DNA from: CAG-238 sp963601575
GTDB lineage: Bacteria; Bacillota; Clostridia; Peptostreptococcales; Anaerovoracaceae
NCBI GenBank assembly: GCA_963601575.1
Contig: CAVCFO010000005.1
Span: 18,641-82,640 of the forward strand
DNA: 64,000 nt
Reading direction: 5' to 3'
Part shown: positions 22,835 through 31,200 of the stretch, piece by piece
Layout of the letters: each line of letters begins with the position of its first letter
Numbering within the stretch: the first letter of the stretch is position 1
Made by a program: the position numbers and the translations under genes
The notes under the pieces: generated by a model
The model's input: only the letters and a program-made list of their open reading frames with translations
Databases searched by the model: none
What the model was told of the DNA's origin: nothing

Positions 22835-23722
22835 TCAGATATCTATGTTCAAGTCAAGATGTTTTTGAAAAAAATCCACGGCGAAATCCAAAAATTTTTT
22901 TTCGGTTTTGCTTAATAGTTTTCTTTCTTTATATACAAGCCCCAGCTCCCGAAATGCGCCAGGCTCTACCGGAAGTTTTTTTACATTTTCGCTGCTGCCC
23001 CGCAGTACAAGTTCGGACATCATGCTCACCCCCATGCCCCCTGCCACCATTCCGATGATAACCGGGTCGTCCGCCGTAGCCGGAAGCAGTTTCGGGGTGA
23101 TTCCGTATTCCGCAAATAGTTCATGAACCTCCACATCTTCCCCATATGAGGGCATGATAAAGGGGTATTTCTCAAAATTTTTCAGCGGAAAACTTCCCGA
23201 TTCTTCGCTATTTTGAGGCAGAACCGCGAAAAAGGGATCCTGCGCAAGGGGCATAAAATTATATCCGCTGGACTTATCCTCACAGGCAAAGATCAAATTA
23301 TATTTTCCGTTTTTCATGCTGCGATAAAGCTCCTGTCTTCCCACGACCTCAAGTTCCACTGTAATTTCGGGATGTTTTTTGGAAAAGGCGCCTATCAGCT
23401 CCGGCATCCAGTTCTTTGCTATGCTTGCGTAAGCGGCAATATGCAGAGTTTCCCCTTTCTTTTTCCAAAGCCTCTCCGCTTCCTTTTCCAAATCATTATA
23501 GGCATTCACGCATTTTCTGAGATAGGGAAGCAGCCTAAGTCCTTCATCACTGAGAGCGATTCCCCGATTGTTTCTGTCTGCCAGCTTAACACCCAGTTCA
23601 TCTTCCAGACGGTGCAAAAGATGGGAAAGTCCCGATGGGGTGTAGCCGTTTTTTTCGGCAACTCCCATCAGGCTTCCGGATTCCATCGCTTCAAGTAAAA
23701 TTTCAATCTTCTTCGGCTCCAT
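22835..23722 (-). CDS. LysR-family transcriptional regulator
   Basis: A 295-residue regulator. Residues 4-62 are the LysR helix-turn-helix (LEAMESGSLMGVAEKNGYTPSGLSHLLHRLEDELGVKL) and 90-290 the substrate-binding domain. It lies upstream of the EamA-like gene on the same strand and divergent from the DUF554 gene, so either could be its target. The 131-base gap to the DUF554 gene is where a LysR site would be expected, but I see no clear T-N11-A palindrome. Confidence 0.9.
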   Translation of the reverse strand: MEPKKIEILLEAMESGSLMGVAEKNGYTPSGLSHLLHRLEDELGVKLADRNNRGIALSDEGLRLLPYLRKCVNAYNDLEKEAERLWKKKGETLHIAAYASIAKNWMPELIGAFSKKHPEITVELEVVGRQELYRSMKNGKYNLIFACEDKSSGYNFMPLAQDPFFAVLPQNSEESGSFPLKNFEKYPFIMPSYGEDVEVHELFAEYGITPKLLPATADDPVIIGMVAGGMGVSMMSELVLRGSSENVKKLPVEPGAFRELGLVYKERKLLSKTEKKFLDFAVDFFQKHLDLNIDI

Positions 23723-23853
23723 ATCTCTCTGCCGCCTTTCTTTTGGTGTGAATTTTTATCATACCAATATTATAAACCGTCGCTTTTCAACTTACAAGAA
23801 AAAGTGTAAAATTAAAGCATTAATTTTCAGAAAACTTTAAGGAGGTATCCGCT

Positions 23854-24531
23854 ATGATAGGAACCATTTACAATACAGTCATGATTATCGTCGGAAGCGT
23901 CGTAGGCAGCCTGATGAAAAAGGGCTTGAAAGAAAAACAGCAACAAGTCCTTTTCGATGCTATGGGACTTGCCGCCTGCGGAATCGGTATCAATTCGATT
24001 GTAAATAATATGCCAAACAGCGATTTTCCGGTGCTTTTCATCGTGAGTCTTGCCCTTGGCAGCATTGTCGGCACGAGCCTCGATATAGACCGTAGGTTCC
24101 AGACTCTTGTTGACCGCAAAGGGGGAGATGGTCTGGGTCAGGGGCTTTCCACCGCGATACTTCTCTTTTGCATAGGTACCCTTTCGATTCTTGGCCCGAT
24201 CCAGAGCGCTATCTACGGCGACGAGACATTTTTGTTTACCAACGGAACTCTCGACCTTGTAACCTCCATGGTTCTTGCTTCCACCTATGGCATCGGAATT
24301 GCGGCAGCCGCGGTGGTTCTTTTCCTGTGGCAAGGCGGAATCTATCTCGGTGCGGGATTCCTTGCGGACTTTATCTCGGATCCGTTCATGACGGAGCTTT
24401 CGATCGTTGGCGGCTTTCTCATCGCTGCTTCCGGGGTTTCGATTCTCAAGATCAAGGATTTCAAGACCATGAACCTGCTCCCTTGCCTGCTTGTTCCTGT
24501 GCTGTTTTTCCTGATAAAAAGCGTTTTCTAG
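23854..24531 (+). CDS. DUF554 family membrane protein
   Basis: A 225-residue protein with about seven hydrophobic segments, beginning MIGTIYNTVMIIVGSVVGSL and containing SIVGTSLDIDRRFQTLVDR, hallmarks of DUF554 (YdfK/YqgA). The function is not established; the family is often a paralogue set in Firmicutes. AAGGAGG precedes the ATG. It is divergent from the LysR gene and 79 bases upstream of the ECF sigma factor gene, which it may be co-transcribed with. Confidence 0.9.
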   Translation: MIGTIYNTVMIIVGSVVGSLMKKGLKEKQQQVLFDAMGLAACGIGINSIVNNMPNSDFPVLFIVSLALGSIVGTSLDIDRRFQTLVDRKGGDGLGQGLSTAILLFCIGTLSILGPIQSAIYGDETFLFTNGTLDLVTSMVLASTYGIGIAAAAVVLFLWQGGIYLGAGFLADFISDPFMTELSIVGGFLIAASGVSILKIKDFKTMNLLPCLLVPVLFFLIKSVF

Positions 24532-24610
24532 AAAAAAATTTAAAAGAAGTGAAAAAAACGGCACTCTTATGGATAATACAAGTAGAAAAGCTTTTCAAGG
24601 GAGAAATTTA

Positions 24611-25090
24611 ATGCTTGGTACGGAAGAGTTCAAATTGCTTGCAGAAGAACATATGGATATGATTTTTCGTATTGCCTTCAGTTTTCTGAAATCGCAGTCG
24701 GATGCGGAAGATGTCACACAAGATGTGCTTCTGCGGCTGTACGAAACGGACTATGTCTTTGAAAGTCAAGCTCATATCAAAAACTGGCTTGCAAAGGTCA
24801 CTTGCAACGAATGTCGTAAGTTTTGGCGCAGGCTGCCTCACAAACAGGAAAATATCAGCGACTACGCAGATCGTCTGGCGTTTGAGGAAAAATCCTATCA
24901 GGATTTGTTTACAGCTGTTATGCGGTTGGACAAAGCAAAGCGCATTGTGGTAATTTTGTATTATCTTGAGGGGTATCAGATACATGAAATTGCAGAGCTT
25001 TTGGAAATTCCTCAAGGAACGGTCGGAACAAGGCTTGCCCGCGCAAGAAAAGAGCTCAGAAAGTGCTTGGAAGATGAGGTATCCATATGA
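24611..25090 (+). CDS. ECF-type RNA polymerase sigma factor
   Basis: A 159-residue sigma-70 family factor. Region 2 spans residues about 10-75 (MDMIFRIAFSFLKSQSDAEDVTQDVLLRLYE) and region 4 residues 105-150 (RIVVILYYLEGYQIHEIAELLEIPQGTVGTRLARARKELR). I start at ATG 24611 with AAGGGAG seven bases upstream; ATG 24569 would add 14 residues. Its stop overlaps the next gene as ATGA. The next gene encodes a membrane protein of anti-sigma type, so the pair forms a signalling module for the cell envelope. Confidence 0.93.
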   Translation: MLGTEEFKLLAEEHMDMIFRIAFSFLKSQSDAEDVTQDVLLRLYETDYVFESQAHIKNWLAKVTCNECRKFWRRLPHKQENISDYADRLAFEEKSYQDLFTAVMRLDKAKRIVVILYYLEGYQIHEIAELLEIPQGTVGTRLARARKELRKCLEDEVSI

Positions 25091-25692
25091 GTGATAAGGA
25101 AAAAATGAAGAAGGCCTTTCAAAATCTGAAAGCTCCTGAGGATACTCCGGAAAGGATTTTGGAAAAAATGAATCAAAAAGAAAACAGCCGTAAGCCGACA
25201 GTTTCGAGAAAGTGTCTGACGCTTGCAGTCACAGTTGCGCTGATTCTACTTTTGGGATGTGGAAGCGTTTATGCCGTGAAAAAATTCAGTCTTGGAAATT
25301 TATTTTTGCCGGAAACGCCTGCCGATGCTGCCTCTTTTAAAATCAGCTTCCCGTTTGGAGCGAAAAATGCCAATATCCAAGAAGTCCCGGCACATGACGG
25401 TATCGATTATATTGCTGAAGAAGGGACTCCTGTGTTTGCCGCAGCGGATGGCAAAGTAAGAACCGCAGAGTTTAGTGCATCGCGTGGAAACTATATCATA
25501 ATCGATCATACCGACGGTTTCAGTACAGTCTATGCCTGCCTGAAAGAAATGCAAGTTTCCGTTGGAGATAAGATGAAAGCCGGCTCGCAGATTGGAACCG
25601 TCGGCAGTACAGGTATGTCTACCGGTCCGCATCTGCATCTGGAACTTTGGCTCGACGACGAACCGATAGATCCGGGGGAATACATGGAATAA
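25087..25692 (+). CDS. Membrane-anchored M23-like peptidase domain protein, probable anti-sigma factor
   Basis: A 201-residue protein. Residues 1-40 are cytosolic and charged, as in short anti-sigma domains; residues 42-63 are one membrane helix; residues about 85-200 are an M23 (LytM-like) domain outside the cell. The metal residues His103 and Asp107 (AHDGID) and His182/His184 (GPHLHLE) are present. The additional catalytic histidine normally found in a YxHL motif is replaced by Cys151 (VYACLKEM). The protein could sense the wall rather than cut it. It is translationally coupled to the ECF sigma factor gene. Confidence 0.82.
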   Translation: MSDKEKMKKAFQNLKAPEDTPERILEKMNQKENSRKPTVSRKCLTLAVTVALILLLGCGSVYAVKKFSLGNLFLPETPADAASFKISFPFGAKNANIQEVPAHDGIDYIAEEGTPVFAAADGKVRTAEFSASRGNYIIIDHTDGFSTVYACLKEMQVSVGDKMKAGSQIGTVGSTGMSTGPHLHLELWLDDEPIDPGEYME

Positions 25693-25701
25693 AGACAAAA
25701 C

Positions 25702-25726
25702 AGGGGCTCATACGAGCCCCGTTTTT
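25702..25726. terminator. Bidirectional terminator
   Basis: GGGGCTC-ATAC-GAGCCCC followed by five T on the plus strand ends the sigma factor operon; the minus strand has a weaker T-rich tail behind the SNF transporter gene. Confidence 0.85.
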
Positions 25727-25762
25727 AAGTTTTCACAATCCCCTGTGTTTCGTTATGTAATT

Positions 25763-27181
25763 TTAAAATAAGGAAATAATTGCTGTAATTGAGAAGTAAG
25801 CAAGAACGATGACAACTAAATATTTATAAAGGACATCAATCCATGCGCCCCATTTAACAGAGGAAGTCGTATTGTACCATTCTTCTCTGATTTTCTTTGC
25901 TCCGATAACCCATGCGCCAATAATCGCAATACCCAGTGCAGTTACAGTATAAAGAATGTTGCCGCAGACATTATCAATCAGCGCGAATAAAGTATCGCTC
26001 CATGTACATGGAATTGCAGCGATGGCAGCAATAATGACAACCGTTATGATGGATTTATTTCTAGACATTTTCATGCCGTTTTTATCTTCAAATGCCTGAA
26101 TACCTACTTCCAGCTGACTGATATGCGAGGAAACACCTGCGAAGAAAACAGCCAGGAAGAATAATGCCATAAAGATTGCACCACCGCTCATTGTTGCGAA
26201 AACTTTTGGAAGTGCTACAAACATGATGCCCTTTCCCATCAATGGATCCATGCCGAAAACTTTTACCGCCGGAATGATAATGAAGCCGGACAGCAGGCAG
26301 ATAAAGAGCTGTACCACATTTACCGTTACGAAATCCGTTGCAATATCCATGCTGTCATCCGTATAACGTCCATAAGCGAGCAGGATTCCAGGCCCAAGAC
26401 CTACAGCAAACAGTGCCATGCCGGCAGCCTGTGCCCACATTTCCGGATTTACAAGCTGTGACCAGTCAGGCTTGATGTAATATTCAATCCCCTCTGCAAT
26501 CCCCGGAATAAAGCATACACGAATAGCCAAAATTACCAAAATAATAAACAGGCCCGGAAGCATGATTTTGCAAATTTTTTCGATACCGCCTGCTATACCT
26601 TTCATAGAAACAAGTCCCACTAAGATGAGCAGAACCAACACAATACCGTAAATTAAAGGACGATTGCCATTAATATCTGTAAAAAGCACTTCTGCATCTG
26701 CCGCATAGGACATTCCCTTAAACGACTTAAAGAAATAAACAACTACAATTGCGATAATTGCCGGGAAATATCCGAACTGAATCGTCTGTTCCAGAGAGCA
26801 GACCCAGCCTAATACTTTACCTGGAGTGCCTGCAACGCTGCCCAGCGCTGTAACATTTCCTGCACGGAGCTTTCTTCCCATTGCAATTTCAGCGAAACCG
26901 GCCGGAATTACAATTAAAATACAGATTGCTGCGAATGCAAGAACAAACGCTCCGCCTCCCCATTTTGCGCACATCATAGGGAAGCGCCACATTGCACCCA
27001 CTCCGACCGCCATTCCGATAGTGGAAATAACAAAACCAATTCGGGAACCAAATCCATCAGCCTTACCATCAAGAGAATCCACAGATTTTCCGCCGTTCAT
27101 CGACTTGGAAATCATAAAAATACTTCCTCCTCCAAATGCAACCAGATAAACCAGAAGCATTATAATTGTTGTTATCGACAT
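25763..27181 (-). CDS. SNF-family sodium-dependent transporter
   Basis: A 472-residue membrane protein of the neurotransmitter:sodium symporter family with about twelve hydrophobic segments. The signature FGSRIGFVISTIGMAVGVGAMWRFP, followed by GGGAFVLAF, marks the sodium and substrate site around residues 47-80. An extra N-terminal helix (residues 1-25) precedes the usual first segment. Bacterial members import amino acids. It is the last gene of the operon of mutase, ProC-like and racemase-like genes, 65 bases after the racemase, and so probably imports that pathway's amino acid. Confidence 0.92.
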   Translation of the reverse strand: MSITTIIMLLVYLVAFGGGSIFMISKSMNGGKSVDSLDGKADGFGSRIGFVISTIGMAVGVGAMWRFPMMCAKWGGGAFVLAFAAICILIVIPAGFAEIAMGRKLRAGNVTALGSVAGTPGKVLGWVCSLEQTIQFGYFPAIIAIVVVYFFKSFKGMSYAADAEVLFTDINGNRPLIYGIVLVLLILVGLVSMKGIAGGIEKICKIMLPGLFIILVILAIRVCFIPGIAEGIEYYIKPDWSQLVNPEMWAQAAGMALFAVGLGPGILLAYGRYTDDSMDIATDFVTVNVVQLFICLLSGFIIIPAVKVFGMDPLMGKGIMFVALPKVFATMSGGAIFMALFFLAVFFAGVSSHISQLEVGIQAFEDKNGMKMSRNKSIITVVIIAAIAAIPCTWSDTLFALIDNVCGNILYTVTALGIAIIGAWVIGAKKIREEWYNTTSSVKWGAWIDVLYKYLVVIVLAYFSITAIISLF

Positions 27182-27246
27182 TTTTTGTCTCCTTTCTTTT
27201 TCAGAACTTTAATTTATTTTTCGTTATTCATCAGTCGAGTGATAAC

Positions 27247-28257
27247 TTATACTCCCAGCAAAAATCCTTCAGGGAATGGATCTTTTGGATCCAGAATCCA
27301 TGTTGCGAAACCGATCACGCATGCATTTCCCGTTACGCGGGGAACAACTGCAGGCAAACCTCCAACGGTGGTTTCTTCAACAATTTCGCATTTGAATAAG
27401 GACCCGGTTACACTTTCATGCACAAAACTTTCTCCGACATGCAGTTTGCCTTCTGCCGCAAGCAGTGCAGATTTCGCAGAGGTGCCGGTTCCGCATGGAG
27501 AACGGTCAATGACCTTCGGCAGGGCAACGACACAGTTCTGAATGTCAGCACCTTCTGTTTTCGGAGGGCCTGCAAACTCCACATGAGTTACCTTATTCAC
27601 GAAGCAGAGCTCAGGATGTTTAATTTCAATTTGCTCATTGATATCTCTTCCAATAGAATTTGCAATTTCAATAAACTTCGGGCAGTTTGCCGGACAGATC
27701 TCCAAGCCTACACTTTCTGCAGGAAGGATGGCATAAACATTGCCGCCCCAGCAGATATCCATGGTAAGCTTGCCGTATTCTTTTGTATCTACTGTAACAG
27801 CCCTGTTCAGTACCAGTGCCGGAGCATTGGTAAAGGATACTTCCTCTACTACACCATCGGTCACTTTCGCTTCTACCGATACAACCCCCGCTGCAGTATC
27901 CAGCTTGATTGTCGTAATCGGCTCTGTCACTTCCACAAGTCCTGCTTCAATTAAAGCAACCGTTACACCCATCGTATCGTGTCCGCACATCGGCATCCAG
28001 TCGCTGGCTTCGAAATACAGGACGCCCACATCGGTTCCCGGTGTACAAGGTTCGGTAATAACAGTTCCGGACATGATGTCATTGCCACGCGGTTCGAAAG
28101 AGAGAAGCTTTCTGAACCAGTCTGCATTTTCTTTCATATATTCAAACTTTTCTGCCATTGTTTTTCCCGGAATCTTCGGAAAGCCTCCCACAACATTTCT
28201 TGTTGGCTGTCCAAGCGTGTGAGTTTCAATGGTTCTGAACATTTTTCTAGCTTTCAT
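27247..28257 (-). CDS. Proline racemase family protein (two-cysteine form)
   Basis: A 336-residue enzyme. Both active-site cysteines are present: MCGHDTMG (residue about 90) and DRSPCGTGTSA (about 250). The two-cysteine form fits a racemase or epimerase (proline racemase, 4-hydroxyproline 2-epimerase), whereas the 3-hydroxyproline dehydratases have threonine at the second site. I start at ATG 28257 with GGAG ten bases upstream; it overlaps the stop of the ProC-like gene by 11 bases. The substrate within this cluster is unknown. Confidence 0.88.
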   Translation of the reverse strand: MKARKMFRTIETHTLGQPTRNVVGGFPKIPGKTMAEKFEYMKENADWFRKLLSFEPRGNDIMSGTVITEPCTPGTDVGVLYFEASDWMPMCGHDTMGVTVALIEAGLVEVTEPITTIKLDTAAGVVSVEAKVTDGVVEEVSFTNAPALVLNRAVTVDTKEYGKLTMDICWGGNVYAILPAESVGLEICPANCPKFIEIANSIGRDINEQIEIKHPELCFVNKVTHVEFAGPPKTEGADIQNCVVALPKVIDRSPCGTGTSAKSALLAAEGKLHVGESFVHESVTGSLFKCEIVEETTVGGLPAVVPRVTGNACVIGFATWILDPKDPFPEGFLLGV

Positions 28258-29074
28258 TTTTATTGTTCTCCTTTTGAATTTTTCTTGATTTTTCAACTGC
28301 GCTGTTGATTGACTCCATTATTGATGATGCGAAGCCATTATCCAACAGTGACTTAAAGCCTTCAATTGTCACACCGCCCGGTGAGCACATTTCACTTACC
28401 CTGTCTTTCGGATTTTCTCCGGTAACATCAAGAATCGTTGCCGCACCCAAAATATTTTTTATAGTAATCTGTCTTGCCTGCTGACGGCTGAAGCCCGCAT
28501 ATACACCTGCGTCTACCAGTGCATCTGCCATCAGGTATACCCACATCGGTCCGGAGCAGCTGTAAGCGGTAAACTCCGCAAACAAGTCTTCGTCTAAATA
28601 CATTACTTGTCCCAACGCACCAAGAAAAGCATCAACAAATGTTTTTTCCTCTGTTCCGATGTTTTGGTTCAGCTTTACTGCACTGTGACCATTGCCTGAT
28701 TGTCCCATCGTGTTCGGCATAACCCGCACGATTTTCTTTTCAATGCCCAGATGTTTTTCCAGTGTTGAAATGGTAACACCAGCTGCAATCGAAATGATTA
28801 ACACATCCTTTTTGCAATGTTTTTTTATATTTTGCGAAACAGCTTCTACAATTTGCGGAAGCACCGCAATTACGATGACATCGGCTTCTGCAATTGCCTC
28901 ATTCCCGTCTGTCACAGCTTTTACACCATATTCCTTTTCCAGATAATCACATCTGCTCTGATTCAGGTCGTTCACCGTTACCAGTTCTTTCTGCACTACA
29001 CCTTTTTTTAAGGTGCTGCGAAGGATTCCTTCGGCCATATTGCCGCCTCCGCAAAATACAATTTTCTTATTCAT
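28247..29074 (-). CDS. proC: Pyrroline-5-carboxylate reductase family protein
   Basis: A 275-residue NAD(P)-dependent reductase. The Rossmann motif is CGGGNMAEGILR (residues 6-17), the middle has VLPQIVEAVS, ISIAAGVTISTLE and VRVMPNTMGQSGNG, and the C-terminal helix bundle has AYSCSGPMWVYLMADALVDAG and EMCSPGGVTIEGFKSL, all as in ProC. The start is ATG 29074 behind GGAGAAGCG, overlapping the mutase stop by eight bases. The canonical reaction is reduction of P5C to proline, but in this cluster a related cyclic imine may be the substrate. Confidence 0.87.
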   Translation of the reverse strand: MNKKIVFCGGGNMAEGILRSTLKKGVVQKELVTVNDLNQSRCDYLEKEYGVKAVTDGNEAIAEADVIVIAVLPQIVEAVSQNIKKHCKKDVLIISIAAGVTISTLEKHLGIEKKIVRVMPNTMGQSGNGHSAVKLNQNIGTEEKTFVDAFLGALGQVMYLDEDLFAEFTAYSCSGPMWVYLMADALVDAGVYAGFSRQQARQITIKNILGAATILDVTGENPKDRVSEMCSPGGVTIEGFKSLLDNGFASSIMESINSAVEKSRKIQKENNKNES

Positions 29075-30839
29075 CGCTTCTCCTTTTTTTCGCATATTCT
29101 GCAATGGTATCCACCAATGTATCAATATTGTTTTCTACATTAATTCCTAAAGAAGTTAATTTATCACGGACATCAACCGGAACATCACTTCCTCCGATTG
29201 CTTCATTTAATCTGCCTCCCATAAGGACTTTTATATTTTCCACGCCGCTTTTTTTCAGGGTCTCGAGCAAAGCCTTGCCAAAGCTTAATGCCATTCCGTT
29301 ATAGGTACTCATGCATACGATTTTGCTCCCGGACTCTATGACAGTATCCAAAATCTCAGTTACAGCAACCGATGTTCCGAGATCAAACACATTGGCTCCT
29401 GCCTCGCTGAGAACATTTTTTACGACTTCCTTTCCAAACTCGTGTACATCTGTAGAACCGACCACTATATTTAAACCTTTTAGTGCTGATTGACTCTCAT
29501 CACTGAGCTTTGCCAGTGCATCATCCCTAATTTTAGTTATAGTCCGAACAATACTGGTTCCTCTGATTTGGTCATGTCCTCTCATAGCTCCTTCTCTAGC
29601 TTCGCCTGCACCAAAATTCACTTCCAGCTGTTCCGGTCCGATTGCCTTCAGAACGGCTGCGATCTGACCTGCGTGCTCAATATCCACACCAAGATCATCC
29701 AGCGCATTTAATACTCTTTCAAAGAATATGTTTGCCCCTTCTGCAATTCGGTCTGCTTCCACCTCAATTTTTTCCCAGTCAAAATAGTCTGCATAATACG
29801 GTGCCTTTTCAATCGCCATATCCATTGCCAACTGGCATTCAATAATTTCATCCGCACTTGGAATCCGCAGAGCTTCCGAAAATGGAATTGCATTAACCGC
29901 ATACCCGGTCGGATATTTTATCTGACAGGCAATGTCTGCAATCGCATAAGAAGGAAGCACTGAGTAATTTCGCGGCATGCACATTCCGTAGTCGATTGTA
30001 TTTCCATTGACGAATGTGCCGGGAGTCTGATACTTGTCAATTCTGCTAAGCGCCCGATTGAAAACAATTCGAAGCATCGGATCGCTGAAAAGGTTCCCGT
30101 AGCAGTGTGCCACTCTGCCGCCGGTCAATTCTTCTGCTATATACTTCTCCAGTTTAGCCCATCCAAGCAGATTGGCTACATCGTGGAACTGAGCGCCATA
30201 TCCATCGTCCAGATTACAATGGATGCATACACCCCGCTCTTTAAATTCGCCCATAACCGCCATTGCCTTGATATAGTCTTCTGTTCTGTACTCTTCTAAA
30301 TCCAGTCCCGGATACTCATAAGTGAAATACTGCGCCAAATTGCCGATGGAAGTTACTCCGGCTCCTAAACCATGTTTTACATTTTCTACACTGTTTAAAG
30401 AGCCAATCATATGATCACCCAGATGCGGACTGATCGGTGCCACCTGTCCGATTTCATTCCATTCTTCAGGACTGTTAAAAATAAGACTTCCGCTTGCCTG
30501 GAATCGATCTCGGTATTCTTCCGGCACCCCCATAATCCAGTCGCAGATCATACCCAGTCTGTCAATATAGGAGCCTTCTCTTTCTAGTGTTTCATATACT
30601 TTTCGTACACCTTCTGCCGTTGCTTCCCAGGAATTCCATCCGATGACACCGTGCTTCATAATTTTTCCGGCTTTTATCATTTTTTTCTTATACTCCGATT
30701 CCGATTGAACGCCGTATTTTTTCATGAACAAGGTTTCGGTTATATGAATTCCGTCTGCAATTTTCTTTGCATCACTTTTAATCGTTTTCATATCGGGGAG
30801 ATTTTTTTCGTCAAACCTCCGCTTCACTTTGATGTCCAT
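29067..30839 (-). CDS. Fused glutamate-mutase-like B12-dependent enzyme
   Basis: A 590-residue protein. Residues about 452-590 are a B12-binding domain: D464-x-H466-x-x-G469 (TDVHEFGK) is the cobalt-ligand motif, followed by CMSTYNG and KVLMGGRLNE. Residues about 90-430 are distantly like the epsilon subunit of glutamate mutase: an internal IPSADEIIECQLAMDMA stretch, a FGAGEAREG motif and a barrel-like pattern. In glutamate mutase the two parts are separate proteins; here they are joined in the order barrel then B12 domain. It would rearrange the carbon skeleton of an amino acid, but the substrate is not known and the similarity is remote. First gene of the minus-strand operon. Confidence 0.72.
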   Translation of the reverse strand: MDIKVKRRFDEKNLPDMKTIKSDAKKIADGIHITETLFMKKYGVQSESEYKKKMIKAGKIMKHGVIGWNSWEATAEGVRKVYETLEREGSYIDRLGMICDWIMGVPEEYRDRFQASGSLIFNSPEEWNEIGQVAPISPHLGDHMIGSLNSVENVKHGLGAGVTSIGNLAQYFTYEYPGLDLEEYRTEDYIKAMAVMGEFKERGVCIHCNLDDGYGAQFHDVANLLGWAKLEKYIAEELTGGRVAHCYGNLFSDPMLRIVFNRALSRIDKYQTPGTFVNGNTIDYGMCMPRNYSVLPSYAIADIACQIKYPTGYAVNAIPFSEALRIPSADEIIECQLAMDMAIEKAPYYADYFDWEKIEVEADRIAEGANIFFERVLNALDDLGVDIEHAGQIAAVLKAIGPEQLEVNFGAGEAREGAMRGHDQIRGTSIVRTITKIRDDALAKLSDESQSALKGLNIVVGSTDVHEFGKEVVKNVLSEAGANVFDLGTSVAVTEILDTVIESGSKIVCMSTYNGMALSFGKALLETLKKSGVENIKVLMGGRLNEAIGGSDVPVDVRDKLTSLGINVENNIDTLVDTIAEYAKKRRSDE

Positions 30840-30929
30840 TACATACTCCTAATCTCTTTGCTTTCACAAAACATATTGCTTCTGTTTTTTCATTTCATTC
30901 ATTCCAAAAGAGTTTTCATAACTCATTAG

Positions 30930-30938
30930 TGAGCTGTG
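30930..30938 (+). promoter_or_regulatory. TGAGCTGTG site 1, downstream of the mutase promoter
   Basis: TGAGCTGTG lies just behind the -10 element of the mutase promoter, at about the transcription start, where a bound repressor would block it. CTCA at 30922-30925 gives a partial inverted arm. Confidence 0.6.
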
Positions 30939-30946
30939 TTGTGTTA

Positions 30947-30975
30947 TTTATATCACATATAGAATTCTCTGTCAA
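30947..30975 (-). promoter_or_regulatory. Promoter of the mutase operon
   Basis: TTGACA (30970-30975) and TATAAA (30947-30952) are 17 bases apart on the minus strand. The transcribed leader is about 100 bases. Confidence 0.78.
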
Positions 30976-31048
30976 GCCCGTTTTTTGAGTTTTTGCGAAA
31001 AAATTATCATACTTTTTTCATTAAAAAATTTTATATACATATTATTCT

Positions 31049-31057
31049 TGAGCTGTG
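31049..31057 (+). promoter_or_regulatory. TGAGCTGTG site 2, upstream of the mutase promoter
   Basis: An exact second copy 119 bases from site 1, preceded by TT and followed by TTAA. Confidence 0.5.
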
Positions 31058-31120
31058 TTAAATATTTTTTTATCTGTGTAAAAGCTAACGGCAAAGCGAA
31101 TATATGGTTTTGATTGTACG

Positions 31121-31157
31121 AAAAAAGCACAATCTTCGAAAACTCCGCTGATTGTGC
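31121..31157 (-). terminator. Terminator of the FCD regulator gene
   Basis: GCACAATC (31127-31134) and GATTGTGC (31150-31157) form an eight-pair stem followed by six T on the minus strand. Confidence 0.8.
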
Positions 31158-31200
31158 CTGTTTTCCAAACTATTTAAATTATAAACGCTCCTTGCCCTTA

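Larger units (their letters stand above)
30840..31200. other. Intergenic region between the mutase operon and the regulator gene
   Basis: Contains the mutase promoter (30947-30975), two TGAGCTGTG sites (30930-30938, 31049-31057) and the regulator's terminator (31121-31157). Otherwise A+T-rich and without a gene. Confidence 0.6.
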
